DNA of 64,000 nucleotides from Warburgia ugandensis (lineage: Eukaryota; Streptophyta; Magnoliopsida; Canellales; Canellaceae): positions 23,800,414-23,864,413 of the forward strand of contig CP141134.1 of the NCBI GenBank assembly GCA_035236585.1, written 5' to 3'. The position numbers and the translations under genes are program-made. Positions 36,032 through 48,684 of this stretch are shown here, one piece after another (within the stretch, counting starts at the first letter, position 1; each line of letters opens with the position of its first letter). The notes beneath the pieces are model-generated. The model did not search any database, was not told the DNA's origin, and was given only the letters and a program-made list of their open reading frames with translations.

Positions 36032-37506
36032 TGTTGATGTTTAACCGCAAGTGCACGGCCTATTGTAGTGTAGCTTATGCAAGTACAAGTCGATCCCACG
36101 GAGACTTGACTTAAAAAGTAGGAATTTTACATAAAATTTAATTCTCTAAAATTAAAAATAAATCACTAAAAAATACTAAAATTATTGAAATCATAATCAA
36201 AGATTATTTCCAGCAGAATTATAGAATTTTGAGTTTCTAAAGAAAAAAAAAAAACAACATCAAATAACAAGAAAAAACTACTTCCCTAGATCAATCTTCT
36301 TGAATATCTTCAAATCTTCTCTTCTAAAATTTGATCATCCTTTTCAGATATCTTCAAAAAGTCCTTGATTAGAGATCTACCAGTTAGATTCATCAAATTC
36401 CTCAAAATAATCAAGATTTGGGCTAATTTGTGAATTTAGGATTTGGAAGGCTCAAATTGAATTCTGGATATCAGATCAAAGATCAAAATCATTAATTATT
36501 TCTAGGGATGTCCTAAGAATGACTGTAAAATTTATTTGAAATCTGATAAGAAACAAAGGAGAAATTTCGGATTCTTTGTTGATTAAGGCTAACCCGTTGA
36601 TTGGATTAAGCCTTAAATGATCTGATTCAAATTGGATAGTTCCTGGATAACAGAATATGGATAAAATGGAATGGGAATAAAATGGGACACAAATGTAAAT
36701 AAACTAGGGACACAGATGGAATTAACGAAAAAGGACAGAAATGAGATTATATTAAAGAGAGAGGGGCAACATCGGAATTTCACTAAAAATCTAGTTTTAA
36801 AGAAAAACCTAGGAAACCCGACGAAGGAATATGGGGGAGAAGGAGGAGAAGGAGGAGAGGTGAAGAGGGAAAGAGAGAGCTTGGAAAAAAAGATAGTGGA
36901 GAAGAGAGGAGAATTGAAGAGGGATAAGAGGGAGAGGGAGAGAGCCAACTGGCCCAATAGTGGGGAAGAGGGAGATGGGGGGGTTAGTTCTGCTTCCACC
37001 TACGAGCCAACCTTGGAGGAGAAGTAGATGTGTCAAATGTAGAGAGAAGAGAGAGAGGTATATGAAGAAAATGAGAGCGAGAGAGAGAGAGAGAGAGATG
37101 TGTAGGAGAGAGGGAAAAGAGAGATAAGATGGGTGGGGACCATCAACATTTTAGTCTTACTAGAACTTTGTAATTCTTTGACTTTGTTCTGTCCTAGGAG
37201 TCTTTAAATGCCTATCTTTCTAGGAAACTTCATCATCCTCATCTGATCTTCGTGATTTGATCTGGATCTTCCATGCTGTATTGATTGATCTGCAATGTAC
37301 AGGACCCAATTAACATCATCTAAACCATTCATTATTCCTCTGATTAGCTTGAATGATCATCTAACCGTTAATTTTGTAATGCAATGGTTGGATGGCCAAT
37401 TAAAGCTAAAATGAAATATTTTACGCAAAATCTTGAAATTAATGGCCCAGATGCTCTAATTAAACACTAAATTAGGGCTATTTTGACCAAAATTGAACAC
37501 TCAACA
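36032..37506 (-). repeat. 3' LTR of inner element
   Basis: In minus sense it runs from TGTTGAGTGTTCAATTTTGG to GGTTAAACATCAACA. It contains a purine-rich tract (36750-37120), a short GA run at 37079-37098 and the MYB-like inverted repeat (37357-37395). Open frames on the purine tract (36671-37027) are compositional. Confidence 0.9.
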
Positions 37507-37772
37507 CACACCCCAACCAGCATTTTACTAGTCCCTAGCAAAAGATGCGAAGAATCAACTCATAGAATTTCAAAAGAAAATATTTTTTAGGTCATCTCCA
37601 TTTTTTCTCAAAGAATTATCTTCAATAAATATATCAACTTTAGCAAACTAATAAAGATGACTAAAGAATTCAAAACCCTACCCATATGCTAAAAATATTC
37701 TACTTAAGCTCAGATCTCAGAGCGAGTGTGTGCATATACAATCTACACATAGAATAATCTTTATCTCTAAGT

Positions 37773-37780
37773 AGACTTCT
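37773..37780. repeat. Target-site duplication AGACTTCT, left copy
   Basis: Repeats at 39040-39047. The uninterrupted site is seen in the sister sequence near 33445-33455 (AGTAGACTTCTAAC). Confidence 0.85.
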
Positions 37781-38986
37781 TGAAAGAGTGATTAAGAAGA
37801 GGCTACGACATGAAACAAGTGTATCAGAGAATCAGTTTGGTTTCATGCCTGGGAGGTCTACCATGGAAGCTATTTTCTTACTAAGACAATTAGTAGAGAA
37901 ATATAGGGAGAGGAGAAAAGACCTGCTCATGGTCTATATTGACTTAGAGAAAGCTTATGATAGAGTCCCTAGAGAGTTAATATGGAGGGTGTTGGGTAAA
38001 GGGGTTTCTCAGGTGTATATAGACATAATTAAAGATATGTATGATGGAGCAGTAACAAATGTTAAGACCACGAGTGGCATGACTGGTGATTTTCCTATCA
38101 CTGTCGGATTGCACCAAGGATCGGCATTGAGTCCATACCTTTTCACATTAGTTATGGATGAGTTAACAAAACATCTGTATGTGGAGATTCCCTGGTGCAT
38201 GCTATTTGCAGACGATATAGTCCTACTTGATGAGACAAGGGAGTGTGTAAACATAAAGATAGAGTTATGGAGAGAAGCATTAGAATCAAAATGATTTAAA
38301 ATTAGCCGAACTAAGACAAAATATATGGAATGTAATTTTAGCAAGGAGAGTAGGAGTGGAACACCAGTCAAGATTGATAACCAAGAGGTCCCCATGAGAG
38401 ACCACTTTTGATACTTAGGATCAGTGATCCATGAGAGTGGAGAGATTGAGAGGGAGGTTACCCAGAGAATCCAAGTGGGTTGGAACAAATGGAGATGTGC
38501 ATCGGGTGTTTTATGTGATCGGCGGGTGCCACTCAAACTAAAGGGAAAATTCTATAGGATGGTTATAAGGCCGGCCATGCTCTATGGATCAGAGTGTTAG
38601 GTAGTTAAGGAACATCATGCTCATAGGATGAGTGTCGCAGAAATGAGGATGTTGAGATGGATGAGTGGTAAGACAAGAAAAGATCGAATTAGAAATGAAA
38701 ATATTAGAGGAAATTTAGGGATAGCACCAATAGGTAACAAGATGAGAGAGATTAGACTTAGATGGTTTGGACATGTTCAAAGGAGACCAACAACGGCACC
38801 AGTTAGAAGGAGTGAGGCAATAGAAGTAGAAGGTTCTAAAAGGGCAAGGGGAAGGCCTAAAAGAACGTGGATAGAAGTGGTGAGGAAAGACTTAAAAACT
38901 TTGGGACTAAATGAAACCATGGTATTTAATAGAGTGGAATGGAGGAATAAGATTCATGTGGCCGACCCCTAATTGGGATAAGGTCT

Positions 38987-39039
<53 letters not shown>
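37781..39039 (+). mobile_element. RTE-type LINE, 5'-truncated
   Basis: This non-LTR retrotransposon was cut off at its 5' end within the RT domain, a normal result of incomplete target-primed reverse transcription. It ends in a (GAT)n tail after TTGGGATAAGGTCTTGATGA, as is typical of plant RTE elements. Eight-base duplications flank it. Endonuclease and the first part of RT are absent. Confidence 0.9.
37788..38972 (+). pseudogene. RTE reverse transcriptase, C-terminal part
   Basis: One frame runs the whole length with three stops (near 38292, 38410 and 38598). RT motifs are ENQFGFMPGRST, then MVYIDLEKAYDRVPRE (motif A with the catalytic Asp), GLHQGSALSPYLFTLVMDEL (motif B) and MLFADDIVLLDE (motif C, FADD). 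The tail contains RLRWFGHVQRRP and KRARGRPKRTW, the usual C-terminal region of plant RTE proteins. The stops are consistent with single-base changes and there is no visible frameshift. It is inactive because of truncation. Confidence 0.9.

Positions 39040-39040
<1 letters not shown>
38988..39040 (+). repeat. (GAT)n tail of the LINE
   Basis: A trinucleotide run at the 3' end of the RTE insertion, in place of poly(A). It gives an artificial poly-Met frame. Confidence 0.95.
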
Positions 39041-40473
39041 GACTTCTAACGTTTGAACACCATCTGAAATATGTTTTGACCGCAATCCTTACTAATGACA
39101 TACGCTCAGAAATAAAATCTCTCAGATAGAGGGTTCAAATCATATCTCTCTTTTGAATATGTGAGAAGAGTCAATAAAAGCAAATTCAACTCACATATAC
39201 TCATAAAGAATGGGAGTTACTAAAAAATTTAATTGTTTTGATCCCTTTGGAATGGATGTCATTACCTTTGAATATTTAGAAATACCACTCTTTTATATCC
39301 TATCCATTCATTTCTTCCTCAAGACTATATTCCTCTTAGAATCAATAGGTCTTTAACTGGGATGAAACATAAGCTTAGGACAGGGTACTAAAGAAAGGGT
39401 ATAAGGGCATTCAAAGTTTCTTTTAAAAAATAAGTAGAGGTCCTCTACTTAAGTTGACAATTCTTCTTTTCTTTGCTGTGTTCTAAAGTGAATATTTCTA
39501 TTTCTATTTCTTTGCATTCTTCAAACTTCTTTTTTTTTCACACTTTTGACTCACTTTGAAGAATATTTCTTTTCTTGATATTCACTTTCTACTATCATTT
39601 GCAACCAAAAGGTATTTCTTTCATTCATCTCTAACTTATTTTTCAAAGAAAATGGGTAATGGATAATTTATATGGGTTAATATTGGTGAAGGGTAATTTG
39701 GGTGATAAAAGAAAAGGCTTATATTGAAAGCTCAAGTTAGCTAACTAGGGGTAAAATTACTTTTGGGTAGGCTTTATGTCTCTAGGTTATATCAACAAGG
39801 ATGGCCTAAATCATTTTCTAGGTTTCCTATAATCTATCAAATTCAATGAACTTCCATAATTTTAAAGGTAGTATTCTAATTATTCAGGTAATTAGCCAAA
39901 TTTAAAAGTTTGGGATTAATTTTCTTTAAGCACGCTGAAGAAAATTATGAACATTTATAACCTCTCAAAAAGGATGAATAGCTCTAAAACTCACTTAGGT
40001 TATAGGTCTCCACTAAATTTCTTTAGAATTTCTAAGTTATAGCTACTTAGTAATCTAGACTATCTATATGCAACTGTGTACAGATGTAATCTTAGACTTT
40101 GCTTTCATAGAATGCTTTAGAAAATGATGAATTAATAATATTCAATTTCATTAATAAGCTAAAGTTATCTAGATTATACTTCAGAAGATCCAATCATCAT
40201 CATAGTATAAGACATGACCTAAAAAATGTCTTTCTTTCTCTCTTTTTTTAAATCAAGGAAAGTACCTAAGAAAAACTAGAATTTGCTAGAATTCTACACC
40301 CCCTAACCTGAGAGAAACATTGTCCTCAATGTTTTAAAAAGTAGGACCTAAAATGAATATGGGTGATGCAGAAAACAACAAAAATGAAAAACTTTGGGTT
40401 GCATCCTAGTGAGCGCTAAGTTTAACATTTTCAGCCAGACATATCCTAATATATCCTAATCTATACTCAATTC

Positions 40474-41994
40474 TTATTGAGTTCTCCTAATCCTAACAAT
40501 GAAATGGCAAGATTTCTCAAGCCACTTCAAAATCTCTCGGTAGTCTATATATTTTATCCACCTTGAAATTTTTGGTGAAGGTAACATTATGACACAGTAG
40601 ACTACCATGAATGTAAATTGAGTGGGACAACTTTGATGATCTCCTATCTTCAAAATTTCACAGTAATCAATATAATTCCTCCACCTTGAAAATTTTGGTG
40701 GTGGCATCTCTATAACAACGTGAACTACCGTGAATTTAAATTCTTTTAGACCATATGGAGATGGATGGTACTCCTTTTCCCTTACATTTTCTTGAAATTG
40801 AGGTATAAGCTGACTCTGCTCTTCCTTAAAAGATTGTTCTTGTATTAATAGAAGAGGGAGCATGGTTTTGCTTACATCCTAATTATCTTCTAGTGTGTAC
40901 CTTAGAGTTGGTTGATGTATGGACAGTATATCAATGGACTCTTTCTTGTCTTGTTCTATTGGCACATGCAATACTTCAGGTGGGCCTAATTTCTTATCTA
41001 ATGACTATTCAAATAAGGTTTGTAGGTCCCAATTAGGTATGTCTTCAACATTACATGGCTCAATTAGAATTTGAGGATCTGTAAGGGCTTCTACTTTGTC
41101 TTGCCATTGAGGAGTGTTCATTAGTGGCACAATCTCCAACAATTCCTTTACCTCTTCAAAGGATGTTCCTTTATCAATTTTGTAAAAATAGACAGGACAC
41201 GAATTGAGGGGTTTTGTGTTGGAGGTTTCTATGAATTCATCATCTCCCACGATGGATGTCTCTTCATCGAAATCATAACAATGACTCAAATCTGCCTCAA
41301 GTATATCTGTATTGAAGATTTCTATGGATGGTAGGGGACTTTGTATTTCAAAATGATCACATGAATTCTCTATCCTATCATCACTAATAGATGGTTCATC
41401 CTTATTCTCATTTGGTACAAATCCTCCAAATCTTTCCATAAATATAGCATGTAATTGACCCACCTCTTCATGAAGTTGTTTAGTCGATTCTGCTAATACC
41501 CTAAGGGTCTCGTCGAATGTGTCTTCCTCCTATGATGAAGGCATAGACTCAAAAGGCATATACTGATGTGTCATTGAAGTACTAGGAAAGGATTGATCAG
41601 GTTGGACCCATAATTGTTATCCCTGATTTTCGTGATAATCCTGATATGGTTGATTAGGGTACGACCATGCTGGTTCTTCCTAAGATGGTTGGTAATCCTG
41701 AGACCATGATTATTCATGATGCCTAGTCCATCCATTATAATCTTGGTAATTTATCTCGGGATAGTAATTATTGCTAGGTTTAGTGAATGCATGAGGTGCA
41801 TCCATTGGCTCTTGATAATAATCATTGTATGCAGAGCCATATGGCCAAGTAGAATTAGGATATTGTGGTTCAGGCTAAGCATAGTAATCGTTATACTGAG
41901 GTTTTGAATAAGCATAGTAATTGTTATACGGAGATTCTGAATATGACTCAGTATCTTGCTTTGAGGCAAATAATCTATCCCTTGTATGAGTCAT
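40474..41994 (-). pseudogene. Unrecognised ~500-codon frame of inner element
   Basis: I do not recognise this protein. The frame begins at the ATG at 41994 (MTHTRDRLF); an earlier ATG at 42026 is in another frame. The first 130 residues are Tyr/Gln/Pro-rich with repeats like YNNYYAYSKPQYNDYYA. Then come a possible helical segment (TLRVLAESTKQLHEEVG, FMERFGGFVPNE) and an acidic stretch (EADLSHCYDFDEETSIVGD). Near the C-terminus are two tandem related units, PPPKFSRWRNYIDYCEILK and PSPKISRWIKYIDYREILK. Seven in-frame stops occur without a frameshift, mostly where Gln codons are expected. It ends just before a sequence also seen at the end of Athila pol (VKLSA). It occupies the place of gag-pol. 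It could be a captured host segment, a strongly diverged Gag C-terminal region, or an accessory protein of a non-autonomous family. Confidence 0.6.
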
Positions 41995-42800
41995 CCTTTA
42001 TCTATCCCCTTCTTGATAAGCCATTGTAATCAATCTTTATATACAACAAAATCATTGTATACAATGAATGAGTACTTCTCTCTTCCTTTTTTTTTTTTGA
42101 GAAGACTATCCTAAATGATGCAACCTAAATGCCTAGAATAATGCACAATCAAGGACACAATCAAGCAATCCCCTAAGGCTAGCAAGCATAGATATTTTGA
42201 TTTTCTTTATTTTTTGTGGGGACAATGCTTTTAATTATCCTAATCTAAAGCTCCTACTCTCCTTAGGAGTTGACTATTGCTTACTAGTTAGGTTCTAACC
42301 AAAGCGGTTAATACAACCCTCATGTAGGGAGGCATTCAGACCTCACAAATGTCCACAGGAGGTGGGGGAAGAGCGAGGCTATATTAGACAACCCCCAATA
42401 ACCACAGTGATCAAAATTGTGTCCTATTAAGAGGGTCCCACAAGCATGTGATGACCCTATAGGTCTCTTCTAATTGATTTTACTTTAAAGTGAATGGTGG
42501 GGTTGCGCGCTTGAGGTGATTATCCTAAGTGGGCCAAGGAATGGCGATGAAATTCACCCTTGATCTTGTGGGGTTGGGTGTCCTTACTAATTAATTTCCA
42601 TACACCATGGCAATTTGATCAGCATATAATTCACCTTAAAGCATTAAACGTGTCCTAAGATGCAGTTGAAAGTAATAAACTAATGCAATATCCTAAAATG
42701 CAACAATTATAATAGATGCTTTCTATATGCAATTAACTACTAACTAATGCGAAATTACACTAAATGCAAACCCTAATCTAGAAAATAAATGAGTGAGAAG

Positions 42801-42806
42801 ACTTAC
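42801..42806 (-). promoter_or_regulatory. Splice-donor-like site in leader
   Basis: The minus strand reads CACT|GTAAGT just downstream of the leader hairpin. The same CACT|GTAAGT is found at 46309-46314 in the outer element, and GTGAGC in the plus-strand element. Whether it is used is unknown. Confidence 0.45.
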
Positions 42807-42827
42807 AGTGGGGTTTCTGATGAAGAT

Positions 42828-42856
42828 CAAGTGTGGGTCACCTTATCCCACACTTG
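42828..42856 (-). promoter_or_regulatory. Leader stem-loop, perfect copy
   Basis: A 10-bp perfect inverted repeat, CAAGTGTGGG and CCCACACTTG, encloses a 9-base loop (ATAAGGTGA on the minus strand). It is identical in stem to 46336-46364, differing by one loop base. Confidence 0.7.
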
Positions 42857-43207
42857 CCCTGTATTATTACAACCCTTTAAAAATTGAAATTAAAAATAAA
42901 AATTATAAGGGGCTTCACTATAAGATTCACTCAAAAATTAAAAAAAAATCCTAATATAGGAAAACAAGAAAAATATATCTAATTGATGATGCTTCACTCC
43001 AATTTCCTGAAAAAGAAAAATAATAATTAGTACCAAATTCAGGAAATAAAGTGGTTATGCACTAAAAAAACTTAAAGATGCACCTAAAAATGCCTTAAAA
43101 AAATGCAATTCCTAATTATTATTTTTTATTTTTCTAGATTTTTTATTTTTTTAAAATTTTTAAAATTTTTTGGATTTTTAATTAAATTTTATAAAAACCC
43201 CATTGCA

Positions 43208-43228
43208 AGTCCCCGACAACGATGCTAA
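43208..43228 (-). promoter_or_regulatory. Primer-binding site of inner element, tRNA-Asp type
   Basis: The minus strand reads AGCATCGTTGTCGGGGACT a few bases after the LTR end, close to the TGGCGCCGTTGTCGGGGA site used by Athila elements. It fixes the orientation. Confidence 0.75.
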
Positions 43229-43233
43229 AAACT

Positions 43234-44766
43234 TGTTGATGTTTAACTACAAGTGCATGGGCTATTGTAGTATAGCTTATGCAAGTACGGGTTGATCCCA
43301 TGGAGACTTGACTTAAAAAGTAGGAATTTTACATAAAATTCAATTCTCTAAAATTAAAAATACATTACTAAAAATTATTGGAATTATTGAAATCATAATC
43401 AGAGATTATTTCCAATAGAATTACAGAATTTCCAGTTTCTAAAGAAAGAAAAAAACAACATCAAATAACAAGAAAAAACTACTTCCCTAGATCAATCTTC
43501 TTGTATGTCTTCAAATATTCTCTTCTAAAATCTTATCAGCCTTTTCAAATATCATCAGAAAGTCCTTGATTAGAGATCTACTAGTCAGATTCATCAAATT
43601 CCTCAAAATAATCAAGATCTAGGCTAATTTGTGAATTTAGGATTTGGACGGCTCAAATTGAATTTTGAATTTCAGATCGAAGATCAGAATCGTTAATTAT
43701 TTCTAGGGATGTCCTAAGAATGACTTTGTAAAATTTATTTGAAATCTGATAAGAAACAAAGGAGAAATTTGGGATTCTTGGTTGATTAAGGCTAACCCGT
43801 TGATTGGGTTAAGCCTTAAATGATCTGATTCAGATTGGACAGTTCCTTGATAACAGAATATGGATAAAACAGAATGGAAATAAAATGGGACACATATGTA
43901 AATAAACTTGGGACACAAACAGAATTAACGAAAAATGATAGAAATGAGATTTATATTAAAGAGAGAGGGGCAACATCGGAATTCCACTGAAAATCTGGTT
44001 TTAAAGAAAAACCAGATGAAAAACCCAGGAAACTTGACGAAGGAAGATGGGGGAGAAGGAGGAGAAGGGAGAAGAAGGAAAGAGGAAGAAGGAGGAGAGG
44101 TAAAGAGGGAAAGAGAGAGCTTGGGAAAAAAGATAGTGGAGAAGAGAGGAGAATTGAAGAGGGATAGGAGGGAGAGTAAGGGAAGGAGAAGGAGAGAGCC
44201 AACTGGCCCATCAGTGGAGAAGAGGGAGATGGGGGGGTTGGTTTTGCTTCCACCTACGGGCCAGCCTTGGAGGAGAAGTAGATGTGTCAAATGTAGAGAG
44301 AAGAGAGAGATATATATGAAGAAAAAGAGAGCGAGAGAGAGGTATATGAAGAAAACGAGAGAGAGGGGGGGGGGGGAAGAGAGATAAGATGGGTGGGGTC
44401 CATCAACATTCCAGTCTTACTAGAACTTTATAATTCTTCAACTTTGTTCTGTCCTAGGAGTCTTTAGATGCCTATCTTTCCAGGAAACTTCATCATCCTC
44501 ATCTGATCTTCGTGATTTAATCTGGATCATCCACACTGTGTTGATTGATCTGCAATGCACAAGACCCAATTAGCATTATCTAAACCATTCATTATTCCTC
44601 GGATTAGCTTTAATGATCATCTAACCGTTAATTTTACAATTCAACGGTTGGATGACCAATTAAAGCTAAAATGAAATATTTTATGCAAAATCTTAAAATT
44701 AATGGCCTAGATGCTCTAATTGAACACTAAATTAGGGGTATTTTGATCAAAATTGAACACTTAACA
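43234..44766 (-). repeat. 5' LTR of inner element
   Basis: Aligns end to end with 36032-37506, with extra purine-rich bases near 44060-44190. It abuts the interrupted outer gag at the ACATA duplication. It contains the better copy of the MYB-like inverted repeat. Open frames on the purine tract (43935-44387) are compositional. Confidence 0.9.
44617..44655. promoter_or_regulatory. Inverted repeat with MYB-type AACGG core in U3
   Basis: TCATCTAACCGTT and AACGGTTGGATGA form a 12-of-13 inverted repeat around a 13-base AT-rich spacer, about 110-150 bases inside the LTR start. AACGGTT is the core of sites bound by plant three-repeat MYB factors. The sister LTR carries TCATCTAACCGTT with a weaker right arm (37357-37395). 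Regulatory use is an inference. Confidence 0.45.
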
Positions 44767-44771
44767 ACATA
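44767..44771. repeat. Target-site duplication ACATA, right copy
   Basis: Matches 36027-36031. Confidence 0.9.
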
Positions 44772-45561
44772 TCACATTTAAGTTCTTTATAAAAGAAGCT
44801 AATGATACACCAAAGTTCATATCCATGATGTGGACAAGTTAACAACAATTCCTTAAATCTTTCCCTGCATTGATAAAAAGTTTTGTTATGCATCTAAGTA
44901 AAATTACTTATATATTGGTGGAGAGCATTTGTCTTATGTATAGGAAAGAATTTATTCAAGAACTTCCTAGTCATTTCTTCTCATGTTTGTACAGTGAACG
45001 AAACCACGTCTTAGCTTTTTCTTTTAAAGAAAAAGAAAATAGTTTGAGTCTTACTATGTCTAATTCGAAGTTTTATGTATGTTAGGTCATGCACACATCA
45101 TCAAATTCTTTTAAATGCATGTAAGGACTCTCATTATCCAACCCATAGAATTTGGGAAGTAATTGAATCACTCCCACCTTTAATTTGATCATACCAACAT
45201 TTGGAGGTAAAAGTATACATGAAAGTGTACTAGTATAATTAGGATGTAAATAGTCTCTTAGTGTCTTCCCACTAGGATTTTGGTTATGCCAATTATCCTC
45301 ATGTGTTCTAAATTGGTCCTTTCTCCTATTTCCATGTGGCTGAGAGTGATTCCTCCATTGATGTATATTATCATTAAATAGAGGTGGAGGATCATCAGCA
45401 TCAAAGAGAGGATTGCTCATCCATGAGGAAACATCATCATTATCCAAGATGAAAGGTGGTTCATCATCATTAAAGTGTGGATTGTTTCTCCATGGGGAAT
45501 TATCTTCTCTGTTAATGTTAGAGTATAAATTACACTTTTGATCAATATTTAAAGTATTCAT
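44772..45561 (-). pseudogene. Outer gag, N-terminal half
   Basis: The ATG at 45561 opens a 159-residue frame with an Asn/Asp-rich start, then NPSGKTLRDYLHPNYTST, then LKVGVIQLLPKFYGLDNESP and YMHLKEFDDV, which is the start of the Athila Gag capsid. After stops the same frame continues LFSFSLKEKAKTWFRSLY. A frameshift near 44965 leads to KFLNKFFPIHKT and then RERFKELLLTCPHHGYEL, ending at the inner LTR. The continuation is at 36026 and below. Gag forms the particle in which RNA is packaged; this copy is interrupted and has stops. Confidence 0.85.
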
Positions 45562-46729
45562 TAGATGTAGCTAATCATGTCTCTTTTTTCTTTTCTTTTC
45601 TTTTTTTTATTTTTGGATTTAGAAAACTAACCTAAATGCTTAGAATGATGCACACTTAAGGACACAATCAAGTAATCCCTTAAGGCTAACAAGGACAGAT
45701 ATTTTGATTTTCATGATTTTCTGTAGACAATGCTTTTAATTAGCCTAATCTAATGCTTCTCCTCTTTTTAGGAGTTGACTACTGCTTACTAGTTAGGTTC
45801 TGCCAAAGGTGGTTAATACAATCCTCGTGTCAGGAGATGTTTAGACCTCAACAAACGTCAATGAAAAGCGTGGGAAAATCACCTGAATTTTAAGACACCA
45901 ACTATAGCCATAATGATTAGAAGCCACTGGAATGGCAATAGATCGCGTCCTATTAAGAGGGTCCTAAGAGCATGTGATGACCTTGTAAGTCTCTTCTAAT
46001 TGATTTTAAATTAATTTAAATGGTACGGCTGCGCGCTTAAGGTGATTATCCTAGGTGGATCAAGGAGTGGTGATGAAATCCACCCTTGATCTTGTGGGGG
46101 TAGGGTGCTCTTATTAATTAATTTCCATACACCATAGCATTTTGATCAACCTATAAATTACCTTAAAGCATTAGACATGTCCTAATATGTAATGCAAACC
46201 CTAAAATGCAACAAATATAAAGTATGCTTTCTATATGCAATTAAACTATCAACCAATGCAAAAATACTCTAAATGCAAATCCTATATAGGAAATAAATGA
46301 GTGAGAAAACTTACAGTGAATTTTTTGATGAAGAACAAGTGTGGGCCACCTTATCCCACACTTGCCCTGTATTATTACAACCCTTTAAAATTTGAATAAA
46401 AATTACAATTTACAAGGATCCTCACTGTCAGATTCACTCAAAAGAAAAAAGGAAGTCCTATTCTAGGAAAGTAGGGAAATTTCCATTTTAATGAAGATCC
46501 AATTGCCTATTTCCTCCACTTTCCAATTTCCTAAAAAATAAAATTAGAAATAAGTACTAAATTGAGGAAACAAGGTGATTATGGACTTCTTCTTTTCTAA
46601 ATCATTAAAATGGCTAAAATGCAAACAAACAAAAAATGCAATTCCTAATTTTTTATTTTATTTTTGAATTTTTTTAATTAAATTTTATGAAAACTCTTTT
46701 GCAAATCTCCAACAACGAACCCAAAAACT
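45562..46729 (-). other. Leader and primer-binding site of outer element
   Basis: The minus strand reads GTTCGTTGTTGGAGAT a few bases after the LTR end (about 46707-46722), a degraded tRNA-Asp-type primer site. The leader aligns with 42027-43207. It has the hairpin at 46336-46364 and GTAAGT at 46309-46314. Confidence 0.65.
46336..46364 (-). promoter_or_regulatory. Leader stem-loop, perfect copy
   Basis: CAAGTGTGGG and CCCACACTTG surround a 9-base loop. Same stem as 42828-42856. Confidence 0.7.

Positions 46730-48684
<1,955 letters not shown>

Larger units (their letters stand above)
37507..40334 (-). other. 3' non-coding module of inner element (with LINE inside)
   Basis: It aligns with 33202-34784 and is interrupted at 37781-39047 by the LINE and its target duplication. 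It begins with AACATTGAGGACAATGTTT plus a G-run (40297-40334) and ends with GGACTAGTAAAATGCTGG and TTGGGGTGTG upstream of the LTR. Confidence 0.75.
42027..43207 (-). other. Leader of inner element
   Basis: Non-coding sequence conserved in blocks with the outer element (45570-46700) and the plus-strand element (1205-2270). It includes a hairpin, a GTAAGT splice-donor-like site, and a block around 42505-42590 with TGCGCGCTTGAGGTGATTA. Confidence 0.65.
36032..44766 (-). mobile_element. Inner Athila-like element without gag or pol
   Basis: LTRs of 1475 and 1533 bases (36032-37506 and 43234-44766), both with termini TGTT...AACA, are flanked by ACATA. On the minus strand the interior has a primer-binding site, a leader of about 1.2 kb, one unrecognised frame (41994-40474) and the 3' non-coding module, which carries an RTE insertion. 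It has no gag, protease, RT or integrase. The LTRs are very similar, differing mainly by small indels in their purine-rich part, so the insertion is fairly recent compared with its surroundings. Movement would require proteins in trans. Confidence 0.9.

Noticed and set aside
36671..37027. Lys/Glu-rich plus frame, and the like at 43935-44387
   Set aside because: Both lie at the same place in the two LTRs of one element and follow a purine-rich tract.
38009..38536. 175-residue minus-strand frame
   Set aside because: It is the shadow of the RTE reverse transcriptase on the plus strand, which has clear RT motifs.
38911..39129. Frame with a long Met run (and Ile run on the other strand)
   Set aside because: It is the (GAT)n tail of the LINE and its flank.
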